Assembly (NCBI RefSeq): GCF_030499515.1
Contig: NZ_JASTWJ010000001.1
Location: 310,001 to 374,000 of the forward strand
DNA from: Streptomyces sp. DT2A-34
GTDB lineage: Bacteria > Actinomycetota > Actinomycetes > Streptomycetales > Streptomycetaceae
Direction of reading: 5' to 3'
Length of the DNA: 64,000 bases
Shown: piece by piece, positions 41,277 to 50,774 of the stretch
Position numbering within the stretch: the first letter of the stretch is position 1
How the letters are laid out: every line of letters starts with the position of its first letter
The notes under the pieces: model-generated
The model's input: only the letters and a program-made list of their open reading frames with translations
The model's database searches: none
Told to the model about the DNA's origin: nothing
Position numbers and translations under genes: made by a program

Positions 41277-43511
41277 TCACCCTTGGCCCGCCACGAAGGA
41301 CGCCATCCGGGTCAGGGCCGAGTTCCAGTTGATGGTGTGCTCGTTGGTCGACCAGGACTGGATGTCGTCGATGTAGCAGAACTGGCCGACGCAGCCCTGG
41401 AGTCTGCTCTGTGCGTAGGGGTCCTGGATGCTCGAGTTCGGCCCGCCGGCGAGCGTGCCGACCGGCGGGTTCGGCTGGCCGGGGTCGAGCTGGTGGGCGT
41501 ACCAACGGGCGTGCTGGTTGCGGGAGTTGACCTCGCCGTAGCCGGTCACGTACGAGATGTTCAGCGCGTTGCGGCCCAGCAGGTAGTCCATGCTCTGCAG
41601 CGCGCCGTCCCGGTACTTCGAGGCGCCCGTGATGTCGTACGCGGTGGCGATGACGACGGCGTTGTGCAGGATCTGGTGGTTGGAGCCCCAGTCGTAGAGG
41701 TTGCCGGTCGGGGCGTAGGGCATGCCGTACGGCTGTGACTTCAGGGTGGCCAGATAGCCGTCCGCGCCCTTGATCACCGACTGGCGCACCTTGTCCCGGC
41801 CGGGCAGCGGGCTCGGCACGGTCGCCAGGTCCAGGCGGGCCGCTGCCGCCGTCCTGGCCCAGTCGTAGCCGAGGGGGCCGAAGATGTCGGCGGTGTGGAC
41901 GGGTGAGTTGAGGACGTGGTCCGCGAACTCCTTCTCACCCGTGCTGAGATACAGCTCCGCCGCGGCCCAGTAGAACTCGTCGGTGACGTTGCCGTCGGCG
42001 TAGGTGCCGCCGCCGATGCCGTCGCTCTCGGAGGCGTACCGGTCGGGATGCGCGAGCGCCGCGGTCCAGGCCTTGCGGGCGGCGCCCAGTGTCTTCGCCG
42101 CGAACTCCTTGTCGTACGGCTGGTACAGGCGCGCCGCCTGCGCGGCCGTCGCGGCCAGGTTCAGGGTCGCCGCGGTGGACGGCGGGTGCAGTTCGCGCTT
42201 TTGCGGGTCGTCGCTCGGCAGCAGCGGCAGGCCCGTCCACTGTTCGTCGTGGATCTTGTGGTGTGCCATGCCGGCCAGCGGCTGCCCCGCGGGCACCTGC
42301 ATCTTCAGCAGGAACTCCAGCTCCCAGCGGACCTCGTCCAGGATGTCCGGCACCTTGTTGCCGCTCTCCGGGATGGCGAGCGTGCCGTCGCCCAGCTTCT
42401 CCGACTCCCCGGTGCGGGCGAGCCGTTCGCGTTCGTACGTGCTCAGCAGCTCCCACACGGAGATGCCGCCGTTGACGACGTACTTGCCGTGGTCGCCGGC
42501 GTCGTACCAGCCGCCGGTGACGTCGAGGGTGTAGTCGCACACGCCCGGCTGGCAGGGCACGTTGCCGTCGCCCTGGTTGGGCGCGACGTCAATGTGCCCG
42601 GCGGGGCGGGCGTAGCCCGGGCGCAGGTCGTCGCGGATCGCGATGCCGCTGCGCTGCGTGTAGTAGTACTTCACGGCGTCGAGGCGCAGCCGCTCGTAGG
42701 CGGCCGTGCCGATGTCGAAGGGGCGGCTCGCCTCTCCGTCGGTGACCAGCGTGAAGTCCTCGCCCTGCTTGCGGTAGGCGCCGAAGTCGATGGAGTGGAC
42801 GTTCTGCGCGGAGGAGGCGTCGATGCCGCGCGGCACGGTCCAGCCGTGGGCGACCACGGCGCCGGACGCGTTCTTCAGCTGCCAGGGCAGCTTCTCGGTG
42901 GCGTCGGTGACCAGGGTGGCGTTCTTCGGCCCGGCGGGCAGATAGGCGACCTGGTTGACCCGCACCCGCGGCCCGGTGTCCGGCTCGTAGACCTCGGGTG
43001 GGACACCGCCCAGCAGCGAGGCGTCGTCCATGCAGAAGCGCCACGCGTCCGCACTGCCGCCGAGCTGGAAGGCGACCTGCCCCTGCGGGGTGTCGACGGG
43101 CGAGGTGAAGGTGTACGCATACGAGTTCCCGGAGACGCTCAGCTCCGGTGTCACCTCGAAGTAGGTGTCGTACGGCGCCGCCGACAGGCCGACGATCGCC
43201 CGCACGACGTGCCCCTCGGGCGAGCCGTTCGCGGTGAAGGAGAACCGGTACGACTCCCCCTTCACCAGGGCGATGTCGTACTGGCCGACGCCGGCGTCCC
43301 AGGGGTTGGTGGTGCCGCCCGGGACGTTCGCGCAGAGCTGCCCGTCGGACAGGCCGGCGGTGACGTTGCTGGTCGTCCACCACGGGTCGGTGGTGGTGTC
43401 GAAGGTGCCGTTCTTCAGCTGCTCGACCTCTTCGGCGCCGGCCGGTGCGGCGGTCAGGCCTGCGACCAGCAGGGCCGTCAGGGTCAGCAGGGTGGTTCTG
43501 CGTCGTTTCAC
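41277..43511 (-). CDS. Secreted glycoside hydrolase family 9 endoglucanase with CBM4/9
   Basis: 744 aa. Signal peptide ([20 protein letters not shown]); CBM4/9-type module (~28-165); Ig-like CelD_N domain (~183-265; [20 protein letters not shown]); GH9 catalytic domain (~270-740) with [10 protein letters not shown] (catalytic Asp pair), [23 protein letters not shown] His motif and proton-donor Glu in [14 protein letters not shown]. Cleaves cellulose beta-1,4 links outside the cell. A perfect CebR box lies 40 bp upstream, so cellobiose induction is expected. Confidence 0.95.
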   Translation of the reverse strand: MKRRRTTLLTLTALLVAGLTAAPAGAEEVEQLKNGTFDTTTDPWWTTSNVTAGLSDGQLCANVPGGTTNPWDAGVGQYDIALVKGESYRFSFTANGSPEGHVVRAIVGLSAAPYDTYFEVTPELSVSGNSYAYTFTSPVDTPQGQVAFQLGGSADAWRFCMDDASLLGGVPPEVYEPDTGPRVRVNQVAYLPAGPKNATLVTDATEKLPWQLKNASGAVVAHGWTVPRGIDASSAQNVHSIDFGAYRKQGEDFTLVTDGEASRPFDIGTAAYERLRLDAVKYYYTQRSGIAIRDDLRPGYARPAGHIDVAPNQGDGNVPCQPGVCDYTLDVTGGWYDAGDHGKYVVNGGISVWELLSTYERERLARTGESEKLGDGTLAIPESGNKVPDILDEVRWELEFLLKMQVPAGQPLAGMAHHKIHDEQWTGLPLLPSDDPQKRELHPPSTAATLNLAATAAQAARLYQPYDKEFAAKTLGAARKAWTAALAHPDRYASESDGIGGGTYADGNVTDEFYWAAAELYLSTGEKEFADHVLNSPVHTADIFGPLGYDWARTAAAARLDLATVPSPLPGRDKVRQSVIKGADGYLATLKSQPYGMPYAPTGNLYDWGSNHQILHNAVVIATAYDITGASKYRDGALQSMDYLLGRNALNISYVTGYGEVNSRNQHARWYAHQLDPGQPNPPVGTLAGGPNSSIQDPYAQSRLQGCVGQFCYIDDIQSWSTNEHTINWNSALTRMASFVAGQG

Positions 43512-43550
43512 GTCTGGGCTCCTCGGGTGGGGGGCGGGTTACGCTCGGGG

Positions 43551-43564
43551 TGGGAGCGCTCCCA
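43551..43564. promoter_or_regulatory. CebR operator
   Basis: TGGGAGCGCTCCCA, a perfect 14-bp palindrome identical to the established CebR binding box, 40 bp before the GH9 start codon. CebR represses cellulase genes until cellobiose is present. Confidence 0.92.
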
Positions 43565-43642
43565 GAGGCGGACGCAGCCATGTTTGTTGGCGACATGACA
43601 GTCCGTCAACGGTCCGGACGGGCGGCTTTCGGCTGCGGCGCC

Positions 43643-43712
43643 GTCGTGGCTGGTCGCGCCCACGCGGCGGTAGCCGCATATCGAAACAGCCCCGCCCCCC
43701 CTGAAGGGGCGC
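43643..43712 (+). repeat. Dispersed intergenic repeat, copy A
   Basis: About 70 bp, sharing GTCGTGGCTGGTCGCGCCC, then GCGGCGG and GCCGCATATCGA, with copy B at 55060-55124. The sequence can form small hairpins (GCGGC/GCCGC in copy B; CCCCT/AGGGG). Noncoding, between the GH2 3' end and the GH9 promoter. Confidence 0.75.
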
Positions 43713-43744
43713 GGCTGAGCCCGGCGTCCGGACCGTGACGTGGC

Positions 43745-46700
43745 TCAGGTGGCCGGCGCCTCCAGCTTGCTGATGCGTATCGCCCCTCGGGGCTCCCCCG
43801 GGTGGGCGCTGGTCAGGATCAGTCGCAACCGGGACCCTCGTACCGCGTCGAAGGTGATGACGCTCGGCGCGTCCGAGGCGGTGGCCCAGTCGACGGACGC
43901 CCCCTCCACCGGCACGTACCGCCGGCCGTCCCACACCTCCGCCACCACCGACGCGGGCAGAGTGTGCGGGGCGTCCACCGTGAAGGAGACCTCCACCCGG
44001 TCGATGGTCCGTGCCCGCCCGAAGTCGACGGAGACCCAGTCCTCGGGCCGGGCTCCGTCGAAGGCCGGCAGCAGGGCCGTGGCCGCCTTGAGAAAGCCGT
44101 TGGACCAGCCGGTGGCCGGGTCGCCGTCGAGCATGGCGGCCGGGAGGGTGTCCGGGCGGCCGGAGTAACTGGCGTCCGCAGAGGGGTGGTTCGCAGGCGT
44201 CGGACAGTCGGGCTCGAACTCCGCGGCCGGGGTGAGCGCGGCCGACCGGGCGGGTGTCGTGCGCACGCTCACGTTGCCCGCCCGCAGGCCCTCGGCCCGT
44301 GCGGTCACCTTCAAAGAGCCCGCCTTCGTACCGGACCGTACGATCGCCAGCGCCTTGCCGCAGAAGGCCGTTCGCGTACTGGCCTGGTAGCGCTCGGCGC
44401 TCTCCTCTCGGCCGTTGTCGAGGCCGGCGAGCGAGCCGCCCGTCACCTCGAAGGCGATCAGGTCCTCGGTGTCGGGCACCACCACACCCCGGGCGTCGAT
44501 GACCTCGGCGGTCACGAAGACCAGCGAACGGCCGTCGGCGGCAAGGGCCTTGCGGTCGGCGGTGAGCCGTACGGCCTTCGGCGCGCCGGCCGTGCGCAGC
44601 ACATCGGTGGCGACCACCTTGCCGTCCCTGCGCGCCACCGCCTTCAACTCACCTGCCCTGTATGGCACTTTCCAGGTCAGATGGAGCTTGCCCGCGCTGC
44701 CGTTCGGGCTGGTGTAGCTGCCGGGGAAGGGACCGTCGGTGAAGGTCTTGTCGTCGCCGGTCGCCTCGGTCGTCTCCAGGTAGGCCCGGCCGTCGACGGT
44801 CCTCTTGGTGTCGAACGTCCGCGTGCCGAGGGACTTTCCGTTGAGGAAGAGCTCGACGGTGTCGACGTTGGAGTACGCCCACACCTCGACCGTGTCGCCC
44901 TCCCGGTGGTTCCAGGTCATCGGCAGCAGGTGGACCATCGGCTCGTCGACCCACTGGCTGCGGAACAGGTGGTACATGTCCTTCGGGAAGCCGGCCGTGT
45001 CGACCGCGCCGAAGAAGGACGCCTTCACCGGGAAGACGTCGTACGGCGTGGGCTCGCCGATGTAGTCGATGCCCGACCACAGGAACTGCCCGGCGAACCA
45101 CTTCCGGTCCCGGTCCTTCTTGTGCCCGTACTCGCCGCTCATGGTCCAGGAGGCGAGGTTGTTGTCGTACGACGAGGTCGACCGCCTGCCCGGCGTGTGG
45201 TTCTCGCCGGTGTTGAGGCGCTCGGGCTCCTGGTAGGCGCCGCGCGTGGACGTCTCGGAGGACGACTCGGACTCGAAGAGGAACAGGTGGGGATAGCGGG
45301 CGTGCAGGGCGTCCACCGACTTGGCGGTGTTGTAGTTGAGGCCGAGGCCGTCGAGCTTGGCCAGGATCAGATCGCCCGGCGAGCCCGGGGCGGGCACGCT
45401 GCGGTGGCGGTGGGAGCCGATGACGATCGGGCGGGTGTCGTCGCAGGCCTTGATGGCGGCGATCAGCCGGTCGGCCATGGCGAGGCCGGAGGTCGAGGTG
45501 AACTCGGAGACCTCGTTGCCGATCGACCACGCGAGGACGGCGGGCGAGTTGCGGGCCGCCAGCACCATCTCGGTGACGTCCTTGTCGGCCCACTCGTCGA
45601 AGAAGCGGCCGTAGTCGTAGCGCGTCTTGGGCGAGCGCCAGCAGTCGAAGGCCTCCACCAGCATCACGATGCCCATCTCCTCGCAGACCTGGATCATCTC
45701 CGGCGAGGGCGGGTTGTGGGAGGTGCGGAAGGCGTTGACGCCCATCGACTTCATGAGGGTCATCTGTCTGCGGATGGCGTCGATGCTGACGGCGGCACCG
45801 AGGGCGCCCAGGTCGTGGTGGAGGTCGACGCCCTTGATCTTGGTGTAGGCGCCGTTGAGGTGGAAGCCCTCGTCCGGGTCGAAGCGGAAGGTGCGGAAGC
45901 CGAAGGTGGTGCGGTAGGTGTCGGTGACCTTGCCGTCGACGCGCAGTTCGGTCTTGAGGGTGTAGCGGTGGTGCGGGGTGTCGGAGTCCCACAACTTCGG
46001 TTCGGTAACGGTGAGTTCGTGGGTCTCGGTCGCCTTGTCGGTGACGGGGACGGTGGAGGACGTACGGGCCACGGTACGACCGCCCGGATCGACGACCCGC
46101 GAGACGACCTCGACGTCCGCGCCGGTACCGGAGGCGTTCACCACGGAGGTCCGCACCCGTACGACGCCCCGCTCCTCGGTGATCTCCGGTGTCGTGACGT
46201 CCGTACCCCAGCGCTCCACGTGCACCGGCTCGGTGACCACCAGGCGGGCCTCGCGGTAGATGCCGCTGCCCGAGTACCAGCGGCTGCTGGGCAGGCGGTT
46301 CTGCACCTTGACCGCGAGCACGTTCTCGGTGCTGCCGTCGGTGTGCACGAGATCGGTGAGATCGAAGGCGAAGCCGGTGTAGCCGTAGGGGTGACGGCCG
46401 ACCTCCTCGCCGTTGCAGTAGACGTAGGAGTCCATGTAGACACCGTCGAACTCCACCGATATCCGCTTGCCCGCGAGGCCGGGCGGCAGGGTGAAGGCGA
46501 GGCGGTACCAGCCGAGGCCGCCGGGGAAGAAGCCGGTGCCGCTGGTGGTGCCGTGCTCGGTGGTCGGCGCGAACTCGATGCTCCAGTCGTGCGGCACCGC
46601 GACCTCGCGCCAGCCCGAGTCGTCGTGGCCGGGCTCGGCGGCACCGGCGTAGGCACCCGTGGGGTCGGTGATCCCGCCGGGGTTCACCAGGGCGAAGCGC

Positions 46701-46852
46701 CAGCCGTCGCGCAGCGCGACCGTACGGCGGCCGGATCCGGCGCCGGCGGATTCGACGGCCTCGGCGGCCCGGGCCGTCGGGGCGGTCAGCAACGCTCCGG
46801 CCACCGGGGCGGCACCGGAGGCGAGCAGTAACGATCTTCGAGTGACTGTCAC
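43745..46852 (-). CDS. Secreted glycoside hydrolase family 2 (beta-galactosidase-like) with C-terminal discoidin domain
   Basis: 1035 aa. Tat-type signal TRRSLLLASGAAPVAGALL. Order: GH2 sugar-binding domain (~45-210), Ig-like (~215-330), TIM barrel (~335-620) with acid/base Glu in SIGNEVSE and likely nucleophile Glu in LFESESSSE, DUF4982 and beta-sandwich domains, and a C-terminal F5/8-type module (~890-1030; DWVSVDFGRARTIDRVEVSF). Exact substrate (galactoside, glucuronide or other) unclear. GTG start. Codon 8 (46829-46831) is TTA, suggesting bldA control. Confidence 0.9.
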   Translation of the reverse strand: MTVTRRSLLLASGAAPVAGALLTAPTARAAEAVESAGAGSGRRTVALRDGWRFALVNPGGITDPTGAYAGAAEPGHDDSGWREVAVPHDWSIEFAPTTEHGTTSGTGFFPGGLGWYRLAFTLPPGLAGKRISVEFDGVYMDSYVYCNGEEVGRHPYGYTGFAFDLTDLVHTDGSTENVLAVKVQNRLPSSRWYSGSGIYREARLVVTEPVHVERWGTDVTTPEITEERGVVRVRTSVVNASGTGADVEVVSRVVDPGGRTVARTSSTVPVTDKATETHELTVTEPKLWDSDTPHHRYTLKTELRVDGKVTDTYRTTFGFRTFRFDPDEGFHLNGAYTKIKGVDLHHDLGALGAAVSIDAIRRQMTLMKSMGVNAFRTSHNPPSPEMIQVCEEMGIVMLVEAFDCWRSPKTRYDYGRFFDEWADKDVTEMVLAARNSPAVLAWSIGNEVSEFTSTSGLAMADRLIAAIKACDDTRPIVIGSHRHRSVPAPGSPGDLILAKLDGLGLNYNTAKSVDALHARYPHLFLFESESSSETSTRGAYQEPERLNTGENHTPGRRSTSSYDNNLASWTMSGEYGHKKDRDRKWFAGQFLWSGIDYIGEPTPYDVFPVKASFFGAVDTAGFPKDMYHLFRSQWVDEPMVHLLPMTWNHREGDTVEVWAYSNVDTVELFLNGKSLGTRTFDTKRTVDGRAYLETTEATGDDKTFTDGPFPGSYTSPNGSAGKLHLTWKVPYRAGELKAVARRDGKVVATDVLRTAGAPKAVRLTADRKALAADGRSLVFVTAEVIDARGVVVPDTEDLIAFEVTGGSLAGLDNGREESAERYQASTRTAFCGKALAIVRSGTKAGSLKVTARAEGLRAGNVSVRTTPARSAALTPAAEFEPDCPTPANHPSADASYSGRPDTLPAAMLDGDPATGWSNGFLKAATALLPAFDGARPEDWVSVDFGRARTIDRVEVSFTVDAPHTLPASVVAEVWDGRRYVPVEGASVDWATASDAPSVITFDAVRGSRLRLILTSAHPGEPRGAIRISKLEAPAT

Positions 46853-46995
46853 GGGCGGCTCTCCCTCATCAGGGCGCAGAAGTACTCACAACTGATCGTG
46901 AACAAACAGATTCTGACGGGGTGGCACGCCATACCGTCAAGGGTGCGCGCGTGACTTCCGGGATGGTGGCGAACCCGACGCACTAGCCTGGAGCG

Positions 46996-48716
46996 ATGAA
47001 CCCGGAGTATCCGTTCGACGACGCCGCGACAGCCCGCGCCGTCATCGACGACGACGGCAACCTCGTCGAGTGGAACGCCGGGGCCGAGCGGCTGCTGGGC
47101 CACCGGGTCGCCGAGGTCGTGGGCCGCCCCGCCGTGGATCTGCTGGCCGGTGCCGGAGCAGGCGGATCTGTGGCGCCGGAGGGCGACCGCTGGGACGGCA
47201 CCGTCACCCTGCGCCATCGCGACGGAGGCGCGGTGTCCGTGTGGCTGCTCGCCCACCGTGTCCCGCCGAGGGACGACGGCCCCGGCCGCTGGCTCGTGGT
47301 CACGCCGCTCGAAGGGGACGAACCCCGTTCGACCGACGATCCGCTGGACCATGTCGGTCTCTTCGAGTCCCCCTGTGCCATCGCGATCTACGACGAGCGG
47401 CTCCGGCTGCGGCGGATCAACGCCGTCATGGCGGAGGTCCTCGGGCTCTCCGAGGAGCAGGTGCGCGGGCTGCGGGCGCCCGAACTGGCCGGCAGGGCAC
47501 AGAGCACGGACATCGAGCAGTACCTCCTGCGCGTGCTCACCACCGGCCGGGGCACCGACGTACGGACGTACGTGCCGGTCGGGGGCGACCGCACGTTCGC
47601 CTGGCTGGCCCGTATGGCCCCGATCACCGACGGCGAGGGGCGGGTGCGCGGCGTGTCCGTCGCCGCGCACGACTTCACCGAGCAGCACCAGGCCCAGGAG
47701 CGGCTGCAGTTGGTGAACGAGGCCAGCGTCCGGATCGGCACCACCCTGGACGTCACCCGGACCGCCCAGGAGCTGGCGGACATCTGTGTCCCCGCGCTCG
47801 CCGACTTCGTGAGCGTCGACCTGCTGGACCCGCCGGAGCACGGCGGCGACGCGCCCACAGCCCGGCTGACCGCCCCCATCGGCCTGCGCCGGACCGCCCA
47901 CCGATCCGTCAACCCGGGCAACCCCGAAGCCGTGGCCGAGCTGGGCCACGTGGAGGTGTATCCCACCCCGTCGCCCCAGGCCGACGCGCTGCTGGCGGCC
48001 CGCACCATCGTGGCCTCGACGTCGGCCGGTGACCTCGCCCAGTGGCTCACCTGGGACCCGGCACGCGCCGCGCGGATCAAGGAGTACGGCATCCACACCA
48101 CGATGTCCGTACCGATCCGGGCCCGCGGCACCACCCTCGGCGTCGCCGTGCTCACCCGGTTCAGGAACCCCGCCCCCTTCACCCCCGACGACGTGCTGCT
48201 GGCCGAGGAGATCACGGCACGCGCGGCCGTCTGCATCGACAACGCCCGCCGCTACTCCCGCGAACGCGAGACCGCCCTCGCCCTGCAGCGCAGTCTGCTG
48301 CCCCGCTCCCTGCCGCGCACCGCGGCGCTCGAAGCGGCCTCCCGCTATCTGCCGGCGGCACGGTCGGGGGTGGGCGGCGACTGGTTCGACGTGATCCCGC
48401 TGTCCGGGATGCGGGTGGCGATGGTCGTCGGGGGGCGTCGTTCACGGCCGAGTTGGTGGTGAGCGAGCTGGTGACGAACGCCATCCGCTACGGCACCCCC
48501 GGCATCCGGCTCCGGCTGATCCACGACGCGGCCACGCTGATCTGCGAGGTGTCCGACACCAGCCACACGGCACCGCATCTGCGCCGCGCCAAGATCTTCG
48601 ACGAGGGCGGCCGCGGGCTGCTGCTGGTCGCTCAGCTGACCCAGCGCTGGGGCAGCCGGCACACGGCCGACGGCAAGACGATCTGGGCGGAGATCGGGCT
48701 TCTCGACGAGGAGTGA
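46996..48716 (+). pseudogene. PAS-PAS-GAF-PP2C-HATPase regulator with internal deletion and frameshift
   Basis: Intact up to the beginning of the phosphatase domain: PAS (~10-100), second PAS (~120-235; LRRINAVMAEVLGLSEEQV), GAF (~250-430), then RSGVGGDWFDVIPLSGMRVAMVVG. At ~48428-48435 the sequence jumps, in another frame, to SFTAELVVSELVTNAIRYG, the middle of a HATPase (anti-sigma kinase) domain, and ends IWAEIGLLDEE at 48716. Most of PP2C and the HATPase N-terminus, roughly 200 residues, is gone. A deletion-derived pseudogene. Confidence 0.85.
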
Positions 48717-48772
48717 GGACCCGGCGGGAAAACGTTGAGTACTCGGCGGCAAAACGGGGATTCGTCACCAAC

Positions 48773-49393
48773 ATGGGACGTGCACGGGCATTCCACGCCT
48801 TACACCGAGCGACCCCCCTGGTCAGCGCCGTCGCGCTGGTGGCCCTGCTGGCCGCCTGCGACAACGGCGCCGACTCGTCAGGCGCCGTCCAGACACCGGT
48901 CGGCACGAGCAGCCGTACGACCGAACCGGGCACGGCCGGGACCGGGAGCCCCGCGACCGAGCCGGCCGCCTCCACCACGCGGTGCCACACCTCCGAGCTG
49001 CGCGCCTCCATCGGCCGCCCCAGCCCGGGGGCCGGACAGCGGAACTTCCCGATCGTGCTGACCAACACGGCCGACCGCACCTGCACCGTGCGCGGCTACC
49101 CGGGTGCCGCCTTCGTCGACGCGTCCGGCAAACAGCTCGGCCCGGACCCGAAGCGCTCCCCGGACACGCCCACCACCGTCACGCTGGCCCCCGGCCGCAG
49201 CGCCTGGGCCGGGCTGTCCTTCGCCAGCCCCGAGATCAGCGGGGCCCGTACGGCCACGCCCGAGGCGCTGCTCGTGACGCCGCCGGACGAGCGGGACTCG
49301 ATCGAGGTGGCGTGGACGGCCGGTGAGGTACCCGTGGCCGGAAACGAGTCCTCCGTGTTCCTGACCGTGGTCCAGCCCGGCACCGGTGGCTGA
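48773..49393 (+). CDS. DUF4232 lipoprotein
   Basis: 206 aa. N-terminal signal with lipobox LLAAC (ALVALLAACDNG), a Ser/Thr/Pro linker, then a DUF4232 domain (TSELRASIGRPSPGAGQRNFPIVLTN, cut to its key part ASIGRPSPGAGQRNFPIV; RTCTVRGYPGAAFV). Membrane-anchored, surface-exposed; function unknown. Start ATG at 48773 with GGGGA upstream rather than the upstream in-frame start at 48713. Confidence 0.85.
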   Translation: MGRARAFHALHRATPLVSAVALVALLAACDNGADSSGAVQTPVGTSSRTTEPGTAGTGSPATEPAASTTRCHTSELRASIGRPSPGAGQRNFPIVLTNTADRTCTVRGYPGAAFVDASGKQLGPDPKRSPDTPTTVTLAPGRSAWAGLSFASPEISGARTATPEALLVTPPDERDSIEVAWTAGEVPVAGNESSVFLTVVQPGTGG

Positions 49394-49483
49394 TCCGTCC
49401 CGGCCAGGGGTGCCCGCAGGACTCTTACCGCAGCCTGTTTTCATGTGCGGGCACGTCTTCGATCACGTCATGAAGGACCCGCT

Positions 49484-50740
49484 CTGAACACCCCGCTCGC
49501 CGAAGTACTGTCCGTTGCCCTGCTCGTCGCCGTACTGCTCGGAGCCGTTCTGCGCCCCTTCGACCTTCCGGAGGCCGCGGTCGCGGTACCGGCCGCCGGG
49601 GTGGCGATCGGGACCGGGGTGATCTCGCCGGCGCATGCGTGGGCGGAGGTGGAGCGGCTCGGGCCGGTGGTCGGTTTCCTCGCCGCGGTGCTGGTCCTCG
49701 CCCACTTCTGCGATGTCGAGGGGCTCTTCCGGGCCTGCGGGGCGTGGATGGCGCGCTGGGCGGCGGGGTCTCCCGGACGGCTGCTGACCGCGGTGTTCGC
49801 GCTGGGCTCGGCGATCACGGCCGTGCTCAGCCTGGACGCCACGGTGGTGCTGCTGACGCCGGTCGTGCTGGCCACCGCCGCCCGGGCCGGCGTCCGCGCC
49901 GCACCCCACGTCTACGCCTGCGCGCACCTGTCGAACACGGCCTCGCTGCTGCTGCCGGTGTCCAACCTGACGAACCTGCTGGCGTTCGAGGCGAGCGGGC
50001 TGAGCTTCACCCGGTTCGCGGCACTGATGACGCTGCCCTGGCTGGCCGCGATCGGCGCCGAGTACCTGGTCTTCCGGCGGTGGTTCGCCGACGAGCTGAG
50101 GGCGCCGGTCCACGCCCCCGACACCGGGAAGGCGCCGGAGCTGCCGTTGTTCGCGCTGGTCACCGTGGGCTGCACGCTGGCCGGGTTCGTCGTGGCCTCG
50201 GCGGTGGGCGTCGGGCCGGCGTGGGTGGCGCTCGTGGGGGCACTGGTGCTGGCCGGGCGGGCGATCGTACGGCGCCGGGTCTCCCCGCTGACGGTGGTGC
50301 GGGCCGCCGCACCGGCGTTCCTGGCGTTCGTGCTCGCGCTGGGCGTCGTCGTGCGCGCCGTGGTCGACCACGGGCTCGCCGACGCGCTGCGGCAGGTGCT
50401 GCCGAACGGCTCGGGCCTGGCCGCGCTGCTCGGGATCGCGGCGCTGGCCGCCGTACTGGCGAACCTGATCAACAACCTGCCCGCCGTGCTGGTCCTGCTG
50501 CCGCTGACCGCCCCGGCCGGGCCCGGCGCGGTGCTCGCGGTGCTGCTGGGGGTGAACATCGGCCCGAACCTGACGTACGCCGGCTCGTTGGCCACCCTGC
50601 TGTGGCGGCGCATCGCGCACCGGCACGGGCACGAGGTCGCCGTCGGGGAGTTCACCCGGCTCGGGCTCCTCGCGGTGCCGGCCGCCCTGGTCCCGGCCGT
50701 GGTGGCGCTGTGGGCGTCGCTCCAGGTGGTCGGAGGCTGA
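49484..50740 (+). CDS. ArsB/SLC13-type membrane permease
   Basis: 418 aa with 10-12 membrane helices. The pattern ALGSAITAVLSLDATVVLLTP and LANLINNLPAVLVLLPL matches the two half-repeats of the ArsB/NhaD/SLC13 superfamily. Arsenite export is possible but no ars regulator or reductase is nearby. Start uncertain: a CTG at 49484 lies 6 bp after AAGGA and begins the hydrophobic protein (NTPLAEVLSVALL); the only in-frame alternative, GTG at 49445, has no ribosome binding site. Confidence 0.8.
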   Translation: MNTPLAEVLSVALLVAVLLGAVLRPFDLPEAAVAVPAAGVAIGTGVISPAHAWAEVERLGPVVGFLAAVLVLAHFCDVEGLFRACGAWMARWAAGSPGRLLTAVFALGSAITAVLSLDATVVLLTPVVLATAARAGVRAAPHVYACAHLSNTASLLLPVSNLTNLLAFEASGLSFTRFAALMTLPWLAAIGAEYLVFRRWFADELRAPVHAPDTGKAPELPLFALVTVGCTLAGFVVASAVGVGPAWVALVGALVLAGRAIVRRRVSPLTVVRAAAPAFLAFVLALGVVVRAVVDHGLADALRQVLPNGSGLAALLGIAALAAVLANLINNLPAVLVLLPLTAPAGPGAVLAVLLGVNIGPNLTYAGSLATLLWRRIAHRHGHEVAVGEFTRLGLLAVPAALVPAVVALWASLQVVGG

Positions 50741-50774
50741 GTCGCCGGAGACCGGCCGACCGAGCCGGCGGCGA

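Noticed and set aside
49484..50740. Arsenic resistance operon
   Set aside because: The permease belongs to the ArsB/SLC13 superfamily, but no arsR or arsC lies near and the substrate is unproved.
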